In this document: positions 54,092 to 63,517 of the stretch, in pieces
How positions within the stretch are numbered: position 1 is the stretch's first letter
Layout of the letters: every line of letters starts with the position of its first letter
Assembly (NCBI RefSeq): GCF_018780385.1
Contig: NZ_JADMJO010000003.1
Coordinates: 620,001 to 684,000 of the forward strand
Length of the DNA stretch: 64,000 nt
Direction of reading: 5' to 3'
DNA from: Hydrogenophaga sp.
Lineage (GTDB): Bacteria; Pseudomonadota; Gammaproteobacteria; Burkholderiales; Burkholderiaceae_C
Translations under genes and position numbers: made by a program
Notes under the pieces: model-generated
Database searches by the model: none
Told to the model about the DNA's origin: nothing
The model's input: only the letters and a program-made list of their open reading frames with translations

Positions 54092-55141
54092 TCAGGATGT
54101 GAGGACGGGTGTGTCGATGGCTTCGAGACCGCGCCGCGCCATGGCGACGCTGAGTGCGCCGACCTCGGCCGCGTTATCGGCCACCGCGTTGCCGCGCTGC
54201 GCGCGCGCCGCGATGCCCTCGAAGATGACGGCCCAGCGCATGAACGCGAAGGCCCAGTGAAACGGTTCGGGCAAGGCGCCACCGCCGATGGCGCGCTGGT
54301 AGTGCGCCAGGTATTCCTGCTCGGCGGGAATACCCAGTGCGGCCAGGTCCAGCCCGCGGATGCCGCCGAACTCGGTGGGGAGCGTGCGCCAGGGCACGGT
54401 GTTGAAGGCCACGTCGGCCAGCGGGTGGCCCAGGGTGGAGAGTTCCCAGTCGAGCACCGCGACCACGCGCGGCTCGATGGGGTGGAACATCAGGTTGTTG
54501 AGCTTGAAGTCGCCGTGCGCGATCGTGGTGGTGTCGTCGTCGGGCATGTGCGCGCCCAGCCATGCGATGAGCTGGTCGATGGCCGGGTTCTCGCGCGTTT
54601 TGGACAGCGCCCACTGCTGCGTCCAGCGGCGCAGCTGGCGCTGGAAGAACTGCCCCGGCTTGCCGAAGTCGCCCAGGCCAGCCGCGCGCCAGTCCACCTG
54701 GTGCAGCCGCGCCATGGTCTCGGCCATTGCCAGGTAGATCGCGCGCCGCTCGGCCGGCTCCATGCCCGGCAGCGCGTTGTCGGCGAACACGCGGCCCGGT
54801 ACCCGGTCCATCAGGTAGAAGGGCGTGCCGATCACCTCGTCACCCGCGTGGTAGAGCACGGTGGGCGGCACCGGCAGCGCACTGTCGGCGAGCGCGCGCA
54901 TCACACGGTACTCGCGGTCCACCGCGTGCGCCGAGGGCAGCACCTCGCCCTCGGGCTTCTTGCGCAGCACCATGCGGCGGTTGTCGAAGTCGACGAAGAA
55001 GGTCGGGTTGGACTGGCCACCACCGATCTTCTGCAGCCGCATGGGGCCGGCGAGCGCGGGCAGTTGTGCGCGCAGGAAGGCCTCCAGCGCCGGGGCGAAT
55101 GCGGGAAAGGTCGAAGTCGGGGTGTCGGTGGAAAACGGCAT
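54092..55141 (-). CDS. APH-family phosphotransferase (ACAD10/11 kinase-like)
   Basis: 349 residues. Kinase-like fold: [25 protein letters not shown] with the ATP-site Lys, [14 protein letters not shown] catalytic loop, [19 protein letters not shown] metal-binding Asp. Paired with the acyl-CoA dehydrogenase immediately downstream. In related systems such kinases phosphorylate 4-hydroxyacyl-CoA; antibiotic resistance is unlikely given the context. First gene of a minus-strand operon with the next three genes (ACAD, crotonase, NMO). Confidence 0.87.
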   Translation of the reverse strand: MPFSTDTPTSTFPAFAPALEAFLRAQLPALAGPMRLQKIGGGQSNPTFFVDFDNRRMVLRKKPEGEVLPSAHAVDREYRVMRALADSALPVPPTVLYHAGDEVIGTPFYLMDRVPGRVFADNALPGMEPAERRAIYLAMAETMARLHQVDWRAAGLGDFGKPGQFFQRQLRRWTQQWALSKTRENPAIDQLIAWLGAHMPDDDTTTIAHGDFKLNNLMFHPIEPRVVAVLDWELSTLGHPLADVAFNTVPWRTLPTEFGGIRGLDLAALGIPAEQEYLAHYQRAIGGGALPEPFHWAFAFMRWAVIFEGIAARAQRGNAVADNAAEVGALSVAMARRGLEAIDTPVLTS

Positions 55142-55323
55142 GGCATCGCAGGACGAGACTGGTGCCCGAGCTGGTCACCACGCCAGCGATGGTGCGGGAA
55201 ACCCGCCTCGCTGCATTCGTCCGATCCGACGATGTGGGACCGGAGGCAACAGAATTAGTCTGGCTTCAGCGCGCTCCGCTGGCGAAGCGCTGCCTGGCTT
55301 CGACCACCCCACAGGAGACATCC
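55142..55323. other. Divergent promoter region, APH-like / SDR genes
   Basis: 182 bp between divergent starts, expected to hold both promoters. A CAGCGC/GCGCTG inverted repeat lies about 60 bp before the SDR start. No recognised operator. Confidence 0.35.
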
Positions 55324-56124
55324 GTGAGCACCACCCACCGCACCGTTCAACAACTTCACGACCTGCGCGGCCGCACCGCGCTCATCACCGGCGGCTCGCG
55401 CGGACTGGGCCTGCAGCTGGCGCACGCGCTGGGCGAGGCCGGCGCGCGCCTGCTGATCAGTTCGCGCAAGGCGCAAGACCTGGAGGAAGCCGCTGCCGAG
55501 CTGCGCGCCGCCGGCCACACGGTGGACGTGTTCGCCGCCGACGGCCGCGACGACACGCAAGTGCTTGCGCTGGTCGATCACGCGCTGGCCACGCTGGGCC
55601 AGATCGACATCCTGGTGAACAACGCCGGCGCCACCTGGGGCGCGCCGGCCGAAGACCACCCGATGGACGCCTGGGACAAGGTGATGGACTTGAACGCGCG
55701 CAGCGTCTTCCTGCTCACGCGCGAGGTGGCGCGGCGCTGCATGCTGCCGCGCGGCGAGGGCCGCATCGTCAACATCGCCTCGGTGGCCGCACTCGGCGGC
55801 ACGGCGCGCTCCATGCAGGCAGCGGCCTACCACGCGAGCAAGGGCGCGGTGGCCAGCCTCACGCGCGCGCTGGCCTGCGAATGGGGTCCGCACGGCATCA
55901 CGGTCAACGCCATCCTGCCGGGCGTGTTCCCGAGCAAGATGGCGCAGCACATGCTGGAGCCGGCCGTGCTGGCACCCATCGTCGCGAGCGTGCCGCTGCG
56001 CCGCATCGGCGACGACGAGGGCCTCAAGGGCGCGGTGCTGCTGCTCGCCTCCGATGCCGGACAGCACATCACCGGCGTCCTCCTCCCGGTGGACGGCGGC
56101 GCTTCGGCGGTGGTCGGCGCCTGA
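55324..56124 (+). CDS. Short-chain dehydrogenase/reductase
   Basis: 266 residues from a GTG at 55324 with CAGGAG upstream. Classical SDR: TGGSRGLG cofactor loop, NNAGATWG, catalytic Ser (IASVAALGG), YHASK with the Tyr/Lys pair, and NAILPGVFPSKM. The long frame upstream is antisense to the kinase gene. It probably oxidises or reduces a hydroxy/ketoacyl intermediate of the same pathway. Confidence 0.9.
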   Translation: MSTTHRTVQQLHDLRGRTALITGGSRGLGLQLAHALGEAGARLLISSRKAQDLEEAAAELRAAGHTVDVFAADGRDDTQVLALVDHALATLGQIDILVNNAGATWGAPAEDHPMDAWDKVMDLNARSVFLLTREVARRCMLPRGEGRIVNIASVAALGGTARSMQAAAYHASKGAVASLTRALACEWGPHGITVNAILPGVFPSKMAQHMLEPAVLAPIVASVPLRRIGDDEGLKGAVLLLASDAGQHITGVLLPVDGGASAVVGA

Positions 56125-56152
56125 GCACCAACCACCCTGGCCCGCGTGCTCA
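56122..56152. terminator. Possible hairpin spanning two convergent stop codons
   Basis: TGAGCAC (56122-56128) and GTGCTCA (56146-56152) form a 7-bp inverted repeat in which each arm contains a TGA stop codon: SDR on plus, ligase on minus. No T-run, so function as terminator is uncertain. Confidence 0.35.
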
Positions 56153-57787
56153 GGCCGTCGGCAGCTTGTGGTCGCGGTACTGCTCACGCAGTTTCGTCTT
56201 GAGCAGCTTGCCGGTGGCGGTGTGCGGCAGGCCGTCGACGAACAGCACTTCGTCGGGCAACCACCATTTGGCGATGCGCGTGCCCAGGTGGTCGAGCAGA
56301 TCCTGCGGCTCCACGCTGGCACCGGGCCGGCGCACCACCAGCAGCAGCGGGCGCTCCTGCCACTTGGGGTGCGAGACACCGATCACCGCCGACTCGGCCA
56401 CGCCCGGGTGCGAGGCGGCCGCGTTCTCCACGTCGATCGACGAAATCCATTCGCCACCCGACTTGATCACGTCCTTGGCACGGTCCACCAGTTGCAAATA
56501 GCCATCAGGGTCGATGGTGGCCACGTCGCCGGTGGGGAAGAAGCCCTCCTCGTCCAGCACGGAGCCACCCTCGCCGCGGTAGTAGCCGCTGGCGATCCAG
56601 GGGCCGCGCACCAGCAGGTTGCCGAAGGCCACGCCGTCCCAGGGCAAGGCCTTGCCGTCGGCGTCGACGATCTTCAGGTCCACGCCCCACACACCACGGC
56701 CCTGCTTGAGCTTGACCTTGAGCAGGTCTTCCTTGTCGATACCCGCGTGCTTGGGCAGCAGCTTGCTGATCACGCCGATCGGGCTGGTCTCCGTCATGCC
56801 CCAGCCCTGCACCACCTCGGCGCCGAACTGGTTCTCGAAGCGCTCGAGCACCGCGCGCGACACCGCCGCACCACCGATGCCGATGCGCTTGACGCCGAGC
56901 TTTCGCGGATCGATCTGCGGGTTCTTGTCGAGGTACTGGAACAGCATCATCCAGACCGTGGGCACGCCCTGCGAAAAGCTCACCTTCTCGTCGCGCATGA
57001 GGTTGTAGACGCTCTCGCCATCGAGATGCGGGCCGGGCAGCACCAGCTTGGCGCCCACCATGGCCGCCGCGTAGGGCGCGCCCCAGGCGTTGGCGTGGAA
57101 CATGGGCACGATGAGCATCAGCGTCTCGGCCGAGCTGATGCCGAAGGTGTCGGGTGCGAGCTCCATCAGCGTGTGCAGCAGCGTGGAGCGGTGTGAGTAC
57201 AGCACACCCTTGGGGTTGCCGGTGGTGCCCGAGGTGTAGCAGAGCGAGGATGCACTCTTCTCGTCGAACTCGGGCCAAGTGTAGTCGGTGCTCTGCGCGT
57301 CCATCAGGTCGTCGAAGCACATCAGGTTCGGCACGTTGATGGCCGGCATGTGCGCGCGGTCGGTCATGGCGATGAAGGCCTTGACGGATGTCAGGCGCGG
57401 CGCGAGCTGCTCCACCAGCGGCGCGAAGCTGATGTCGAAGAACAGCACCTGGTCTTCGGCGTGGTTGACGATGTAGTCGATCTGCTCGGGAAACAGGCGC
57501 GGGTTCACGGTGTGCAGCACCGCGCCGCTGCCCGACACGCCGTAGTACAGCGCAAGGTGGCGGTATGAGTTCCAGGCCAGTGTGCCGACGCGCTCCCCCG
57601 GCTGGATGCCCAGCGTCTGCAGCGCGTGGGCCACCTGGCGCGCGCGGTGGCAGACACCCAACCAAGTGGTGCGGTGCACGGTGCCCTCGGGCAGGCGAGA
57701 GACGATTTCGGTGTGGGGGTGGAAGGTGGCCGCGTGCTCGATCAGCGACGAGATCAACAGGGGGCGGTCTTGCATCAAACCATGCAT
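56150..57787 (-). CDS. Medium/long-chain fatty acid-CoA ligase (AMP-binding)
   Basis: 545 residues. ANL superfamily: SLCYTSGTTGNPKGVLYSH P-loop, QGWGMTETSP, FFPTGDVATIDPDGYLQLVDRAKDVIKSGGEWIS and the C-terminal catalytic Lys region (LPHTATGKLLKTKL). It activates a carboxylic acid as its CoA thioester. It lies 89 bp downstream of the Liv-type binding-protein gene, so uptake and activation may be coupled. Confidence 0.93.
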   Translation of the reverse strand: MHGLMQDRPLLISSLIEHAATFHPHTEIVSRLPEGTVHRTTWLGVCHRARQVAHALQTLGIQPGERVGTLAWNSYRHLALYYGVSGSGAVLHTVNPRLFPEQIDYIVNHAEDQVLFFDISFAPLVEQLAPRLTSVKAFIAMTDRAHMPAINVPNLMCFDDLMDAQSTDYTWPEFDEKSASSLCYTSGTTGNPKGVLYSHRSTLLHTLMELAPDTFGISSAETLMLIVPMFHANAWGAPYAAAMVGAKLVLPGPHLDGESVYNLMRDEKVSFSQGVPTVWMMLFQYLDKNPQIDPRKLGVKRIGIGGAAVSRAVLERFENQFGAEVVQGWGMTETSPIGVISKLLPKHAGIDKEDLLKVKLKQGRGVWGVDLKIVDADGKALPWDGVAFGNLLVRGPWIASGYYRGEGGSVLDEEGFFPTGDVATIDPDGYLQLVDRAKDVIKSGGEWISSIDVENAAASHPGVAESAVIGVSHPKWQERPLLLVVRRPGASVEPQDLLDHLGTRIAKWWLPDEVLFVDGLPHTATGKLLKTKLREQYRDHKLPTA

Positions 57788-57876
57788 GGGATTGTCTCCA
57801 AGGAAAAACAGATCACCCGCAGCGACCGGCCTGGTGGGTGCACCAGTGCGACCGCTGCGGGTGCGGGGTACCGGCT

Positions 57877-59103
57877 TCAGCCGCCGAAGATAGGGCCGAA
57901 GGACTCGTAGGCCTTGCCGTTGAAACGCTGCAGCGTCTTCTTCTCGATCGGATAGTAGTCGGTCGGCGAGGTCTTGATGTCGATGCCTGGATAGAGCATG
58001 GGTGGGGTGAAGTTCAGGTTGGCGGCCTGCTTCATCAGGTTCTCGCGCGTCAGGTTGTCACCCGACTGCTTGAGCAGCTGCGTGACGGTGGCGGCCGTGG
58101 CGTAGCCGATCACGTTGAGCGTGTCGTAGGGGTCACCGCCGGGGTAGTACTGCTTCATCACGGCCAGGTACTCGTCCACGTCCTTGTTGCCCTTGCCCGC
58201 CGGGTCGTCGGCGCCAAGCAGGTAGGTCGAGGTGATGACGCCCGTCGAGTTCTCGAGGCCAGCCGGCTTGAGCACCGCGGTCATCGACTGCGACACGCTG
58301 GAGACGTAGTGCGCCGGCTTCCAGCCGATCTCGGCCGCCTTGCGGATCGCCTGCGCCGCGAACTTGGGCGTGGAGATGTTGAAGAAGGCGTCGGCGCCCG
58401 AGGCCTTGAACGACACCATCTGGCTGTCGATGGTCGGGTCGCTCACCTCGTAGGTCTGGTGCGAGACGATCATGGTCTTGGCCTTGTCGCCCAGGGCGTC
58501 CACGAAGCCCTTGTAGAAGTCCTTGCCGAAGTCGTCGTTCTGCATCAGCACGGCGATCTTGGCGTTCGGGTTGTTCTGCAGGATGTGCAGGGCGTACACC
58601 TTGCCTTCGGCCTGGTAGGTGGGCTGCCATCCCATGGTCCAGGGGAAGCCCTTCGGGTCGCCAAAGCGCGTGGCGCCGGTGGCCACGAAGAGCTGCGGCA
58701 CCTTCTTGGCATTCAGGTAACGCTGCACCGCCACGCTGTGCGCCGTGCCCAGCGAGCCGACCAGCGCGAGCACCTCGTCCTGCTCGACCAGCTTGCGCGT
58801 CTGCTCGACCGACTTGGCCGGGTTGTAGGCGTCGTCCAGCGTGAGGAAGTTGATGCGCCGGCCGTTGACGCCACCCGTGGCGTTGACCTTCTCGAAGTAG
58901 GCCGTCATGGCCTTGCCGATGGTGCCGTAGGCCGACACCGGGCCGGAGTACGGCACCAGGTTGCCGAGCTTGATCTCCTTGTCGGTGGCGCCGGGGTCGT
59001 ACTGCTTCTGGGCCTGGGCCGACAGGGGCAGCAAGGCGGCCAGCACGAGGCTGGCACCGAGCTGGAGGGACCGGCGCAAACCGGCGTTGTGAATCTGGGG
59101 CAT
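57877..59103 (-). CDS. Liv-type ABC transporter substrate-binding protein
   Basis: 408 residues from the ATG at 59103 with GGAG ten bases upstream. Signal peptide ends at SAQAQ. Peripla_BP_6 fold: IKLGNLVPYSGPVSAYGTIGKAMTAYFEKVNATGGVNGRRI, VALVGSLGTAHSVAVQRYL. Found with LivMHFG genes and an acyl-CoA ligase, so the ligand is more likely an organic acid than an amino acid (inference). Confidence 0.92.
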   Translation of the reverse strand: MPQIHNAGLRRSLQLGASLVLAALLPLSAQAQKQYDPGATDKEIKLGNLVPYSGPVSAYGTIGKAMTAYFEKVNATGGVNGRRINFLTLDDAYNPAKSVEQTRKLVEQDEVLALVGSLGTAHSVAVQRYLNAKKVPQLFVATGATRFGDPKGFPWTMGWQPTYQAEGKVYALHILQNNPNAKIAVLMQNDDFGKDFYKGFVDALGDKAKTMIVSHQTYEVSDPTIDSQMVSFKASGADAFFNISTPKFAAQAIRKAAEIGWKPAHYVSSVSQSMTAVLKPAGLENSTGVITSTYLLGADDPAGKGNKDVDEYLAVMKQYYPGGDPYDTLNVIGYATAATVTQLLKQSGDNLTRENLMKQAANLNFTPPMLYPGIDIKTSPTDYYPIEKKTLQRFNGKAYESFGPIFGG

Positions 59104-59243
59104 GAAAGTCTCCATAAGGGTGGTGGCCGCGTGAACCGCGCCCTGCGTTTGTGCTGACGGCAGTGACTTCGGTTCGGGTCCCATCGTAGGAACGGCGCCC
59201 CTCGCGGGCATCGTCGAAACTGACGATATTGGTCGCGCGCGCA
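59104..59243. other. Promoter region of the binding-protein gene, with inverted repeat
   Basis: 140 bp. ATCGTC / GACGAT with a 6-nt spacer (59210-59227) forms an 18-bp palindrome-like site just after the crotonase stop. It could be an operator or a weak terminator. Confidence 0.35.
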
Positions 59244-60044
59244 TCAGCGCGGCGGGAACACCGGCTCGCGCTTGTTCAGAAATGCCTGCACACCCTCGGC
59301 GAAGGTCGGCCGGTCGATCAGCTCGCGCTGGCGTTCGGCCTCGCTGCGCATCTGCTCCACCAGCGTCTGCTGCCCGGCCAGCTCGTAGACCGCGCGGATC
59401 TCCTGCGCGGCATGCGCTGGCAGCGCGGCCATGCGCTGTGCGAGTGCCAGCGCCTGCGTGGGCAGATCGGCGTCGTCCACGCATCGCCACACCAGGCCCC
59501 ACCGCTCGGCCTGCTCGGCGGCCAGGCGCTCGCCGAGCAGCGACATGGCAACCGCGCGCGCACGGCCCAGCGCGCGTTCGAGAAACCAGGTGGTGCCGAG
59601 GTCGGGCACGATGCCCAGCCGCGGCATGAAGGGCAGATAGAAGTAGGCCGAGCGCGCGGCCAGCACCACGTCGGCCGCCAGCGCCAGGCCCACGCCCGCA
59701 CCCGCGCAGGCACCGTTGACCGCGCTCACCAACGGGAACGGCAGCGTGCGCAGGTCTTCGATGAGCCGATTCGACAGCGCTTCCATCGCGTCCGCCGTCT
59801 GCGCACCCAGGCTGCCGTTGTCCGGTGTTGACATCGAGCCCAGGTCGGCGCCCACGCAGAAGGCCTTGCCGGTGCCGGTGAGCAGCAGCGCGCGCACCGT
59901 GCGGTCTTCACGCAGTTCGGCCAGCGCGTCGCGCAGCGCCTGCTGCAGCGGCATGGTGATCGGGTTCATGCGCGCCGGGATGTTCAGGCGCAGCAAGACC
60001 ACGGCGCCATGGCGCTCGCTCACCAGGATGGGTTCTTCGCTCAT
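59244..60044 (-). CDS. Enoyl-CoA hydratase/isomerase, PaaG/ECI-like
   Basis: 266 residues from the ATG at 60044, just after the livM stop. Crotonase fold with AFCVGADLGSM, GACAGAGVGLALAADVVLA and LGIVPDLGTTWFLERALG. The PD.G pattern and the lack of the first hydratase Glu recall isomerases such as PaaG or delta3-delta2-enoyl-CoA isomerase. End of the Liv transporter operon. Confidence 0.87.
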   Translation of the reverse strand: MSEEPILVSERHGAVVLLRLNIPARMNPITMPLQQALRDALAELREDRTVRALLLTGTGKAFCVGADLGSMSTPDNGSLGAQTADAMEALSNRLIEDLRTLPFPLVSAVNGACAGAGVGLALAADVVLAARSAYFYLPFMPRLGIVPDLGTTWFLERALGRARAVAMSLLGERLAAEQAERWGLVWRCVDDADLPTQALALAQRMAALPAHAAQEIRAVYELAGQQTLVEQMRSEAERQRELIDRPTFAEGVQAFLNKREPVFPPR

Positions 60045-60048
60045 GGCG

Positions 60049-61071
60049 TCATGGCGTTGGGCGGCGCTTCCAGCGTGCGCTTGCGCTGCGCAGCAGGCCA
60101 ACCACGCCACCGGGCATGACAAACATGATGGCGATCAGCACCACGCCGTAGGCCGCCCAGGGCGCGGCCTTGGACACGCTCTCGGCCAGGCTGGGCACGA
60201 ACATGATGAACAGCGCGCCGAAGAGCGCGCCCCAGAGCGTGCCGAGGCCGCCCACCACCACGCCGACCAGCAGCGAGATCGAGAGGAACAGCGTGAACGA
60301 GTCGGGCGAGACGAATTGCACCGCGATCGCCGACAGCGCGCCGCCCACGCCGGTGAAGGCGGCCGAGATGCCGAACGTCATGGACTTGTAGTGCGGGTTG
60401 TCCACGCCCATGGCCTCGGCGGCCAGCGCGTGGTCGCGGATCGCGCGCATCGCCCGGCCGCTGCCGCTGGAGAGCAGGTTGTGCCCGATCACGAACATCA
60501 CCACCGTAACCAGCAGCGAGAACAGGAACAGCCACTGGTCCTGCGTGAGCGGCAGGCCGAAAGGCGCGTCGGGCTTCATGAGCACGATGCCGCCGACGCC
60601 ACCGGTCCACTGCTCCAGGTGCTTGTATTTCAGCAGCTGCGGCATGGCCACGCCGAGCGCGAAGGTGGCGAGCGCGAGGTAGAGCCCTTCGAGCTTGAGC
60701 GCCGGCCGGCCGAACAGGTAGCCGATGAAGAGGCAGGCCAAGCCGGCCACCGGCACCGCGGCCCAGTACGGCAGGCCGCCGTGCTCCATGGCGATGGCGG
60801 CGGCGTAGGCGCCCAGCGCGAAGAAGGCGCCGTGGCCGAGCGAGATCTGGCCGTTGTAGCCGGTGAGGATGTTCAGGCCCAGCAGCGCGATGGCGTAGCA
60901 CAGCACCATGGTGCCCTGGAACAGCTGGTAGCCCTTGAGCACCCAGGTGAGGCCGGCGGCCAGCAGCACGAGCAGCAAGACCCAGGGCCAGGTGCTGCGC
61001 GCAGGCGTGGCGCGGGAGGTCGCGGGCGCGGGGCGCGCCGCAGCGAGAGTGGCGGATGAGGTGGTGGACAT
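60049..61071 (-). CDS. livM: Branched-chain amino acid-type ABC transporter permease LivM
   Basis: 340 residues, about nine to ten membrane helices. Signature blocks: NILTGYNGQISLGHGAFFALGAYAAA, GLYLALATFALG, GRAMRAIRDHALAAEAMGVD (the ATPase-contact loop) and VVVGGLGTLWGALFGALF. A basic N-terminal extension of ~25 residues precedes the first helix. Partner of LivH below. Confidence 0.94.
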   Translation of the reverse strand: MSTTSSATLAAARPAPATSRATPARSTWPWVLLLVLLAAGLTWVLKGYQLFQGTMVLCYAIALLGLNILTGYNGQISLGHGAFFALGAYAAAIAMEHGGLPYWAAVPVAGLACLFIGYLFGRPALKLEGLYLALATFALGVAMPQLLKYKHLEQWTGGVGGIVLMKPDAPFGLPLTQDQWLFLFSLLVTVVMFVIGHNLLSSGSGRAMRAIRDHALAAEAMGVDNPHYKSMTFGISAAFTGVGGALSAIAVQFVSPDSFTLFLSISLLVGVVVGGLGTLWGALFGALFIMFVPSLAESVSKAAPWAAYGVVLIAIMFVMPGGVVGLLRSASARWKRRPTP

Positions 61072-61078
61072 GGGGGAT

Positions 61079-61951
61079 TCAGACCCGGGTGACGATGGTC
61101 TTGCCGAGCAGACCGGAGGGTTTGACGATGAGCACGCCGATGATCAGCGCGAGTGCCACCGAGAGCTTGAGCTCGGTGCCCACCACGTAGGTGCCGATCA
61201 GGTTTTCCAGCACGCCGACGATGAAGCCGCCGAGCACCGCGCCGATCGGGTTGTCGATGCCGCCGATGAGGGCGCCAGCAAAGGCGTAGAGCAGCACGCC
61301 GGTCATCATGTGCGGGTCGAGGAAGACCACCGGCGCGACCATCATGCCGGCCACCGCGCCGATGGCGCCCGCCAGGCCCCAGCCCAGCATGAGCATGCGA
61401 CCGACGTTGATGCCCACCAGCCGCGACGAGGCCGCGTTCTGCGCGGCCGCGCGCATGGCGAGGCCCAGCGGCGTGTAGCGCAGGAACATGAACAGCAGCG
61501 CCACCATGCCCAGCGCCACCACGATGGCGCCCACCTCGTGCGCCGACATCAGGCTGCCGCCATACCAGGCGTCGGCCGGGAACGGGCTCGGAAAGGGCTT
61601 GATGGTGTAGCCGAACAGGAAGCCAGCGAGGCTGTGGAAGATCACCAGCAGGCCGATGAAGACCACCACCACCGAGAGCACCGGCGCGTCGTGCATGGGC
61701 CGGATCACCGCGAACTCGATCGCCGCCGCGAGCACGAAGGACAGCACCACCGTGGTGGCGAAGGCGGCCCAGTACGGGAAGCCGGCCTGGATCAGCGTCC
61801 AGGCGATGAAGGTGGAGAACATCGCCATCTCGCCCTGGGCGAAATTGATGTGGTGCGTGGCCTGGTAGATCATCACGAGCGCGAGCGCCACGCTGGCGTA
61901 GATGCCGCCGGTGGCCAGGCCGGCGAGCAACTGGTGCAGGAATTCATTCAT
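61079..61951 (-). CDS. livH: Branched-chain amino acid-type ABC transporter permease LivH
   Basis: 290 residues, normal length. LLAGLATGGIYASVALALVMIYQATHHINFAQGEMAMF, TPLGLAMRAAAQNAASSRLVGIN, GALIGGIDNPIGAVLGGFIVGVLENL are typical LivH blocks. Eight membrane helices. Between livF and livM in one operon. Confidence 0.95.
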   Translation of the reverse strand: MNEFLHQLLAGLATGGIYASVALALVMIYQATHHINFAQGEMAMFSTFIAWTLIQAGFPYWAAFATTVVLSFVLAAAIEFAVIRPMHDAPVLSVVVVFIGLLVIFHSLAGFLFGYTIKPFPSPFPADAWYGGSLMSAHEVGAIVVALGMVALLFMFLRYTPLGLAMRAAAQNAASSRLVGINVGRMLMLGWGLAGAIGAVAGMMVAPVVFLDPHMMTGVLLYAFAGALIGGIDNPIGAVLGGFIVGVLENLIGTYVVGTELKLSVALALIIGVLIVKPSGLLGKTIVTRV

Positions 61952-61963
61952 GGGGAAAAAGTC

Positions 61964-62679
<716 letters not shown>

Positions 62680-62683
<4 letters not shown>

Positions 62684-63504
62684 GCCGTGGCGCCCTCTTC
62701 TTCGTCGGCGCCCAGGTAGGCGCGGATCACCTCGGGGTGGGCGCGCACCTCGGCCGGTGTGCCCTGCGCGATCTTCTTGCCGAAGTTCAGCGCCACCACG
62801 CGGTCGGAAATCTTCATCACCAGGCCCATGTGGTGCTCCACCAGCAACACCGTCACGCCCAGGCGGTCGCGGATGTCGCGGATGAGTGCGCCCAAGCCTT
62901 CCAGCTCTTCGTGGTTCAGGCCGCAGGCGGGTTCGTCGAGCAGCAGCAGCTGCGGCTCGCAGGCCAGCGCGCGCGCCAGCTCCACCCGCTTCTGCGTGCC
63001 GAACGGCAGGTCGGCCACCACACGCTCGGCCACGTCGCCAAGCTGCAGGAAGTGAATCAGCGATTCGGCGCGCGCCTGCGCCTCGGCCTCGATGCGCGCC
63101 GCACCCGGCAGCCGGAAGGCGTTGCGCAGCATGCCCGCGTGGTGCTTGCTGTGGCAGCCCACGCGCACGTTGTCGCGCACCGTCATCGTGCGAAACAGCG
63201 CCAGGTTCTGAAACGTGCGGCCGATGCCGATGCCCGCCATGCGGTGGCGCGGCAGGCGCGAGATGGTCTGGCCGTCAAACGCAATGCTGCCGGCGTTGCA
63301 CTCGTACAGGCGCGAGAGGCAGTTGAACAGCGTGCTCTTGCCCGCGCCGTTGGGGCCGATCAGCGCGCAGATCTCGCCCCGGCGGATGTCGAACGACACC
63401 CCGTCGAGCGCCACGATGCCGCCGAAGCGCACCGTGACCCCCTGCACCTGCAGCAGGGGGGTGGCGTTTGTCGTGTCTCCGGAATCTCTTTTATGGGGGG
63501 TCAT
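62680..63504 (-). CDS. livG: ABC transporter ATP-binding protein LivG
   Basis: 274 residues. Walker A LIGPNGAGKSTLFNCLSRLY, GIGRTFQNLALFRTMTVRDNV (LivG-type Q-loop), a signature replaced by LPFGTQKRVELARALA, Walker B LLLLDEPACGLNHEE. The non-canonical signature is usual for LivG. Preceded by the thiolase gene on the same strand. Confidence 0.95.
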
Positions 63505-63517
63505 GGCAAGGCGGGCG

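Noticed and set aside
54078-54282. N-terminal extension of the acyl-CoA dehydrogenase
   Set aside because: It overlaps the kinase gene, has no family similarity, and a TTG with AGGAG at ideal spacing exists at 54078.
54092-55141. Aminoglycoside resistance gene
   Set aside because: APH fold is present, but the pairing with an acyl-CoA dehydrogenase and the ACAD10/11-like motif pattern point to acyl-CoA metabolism.
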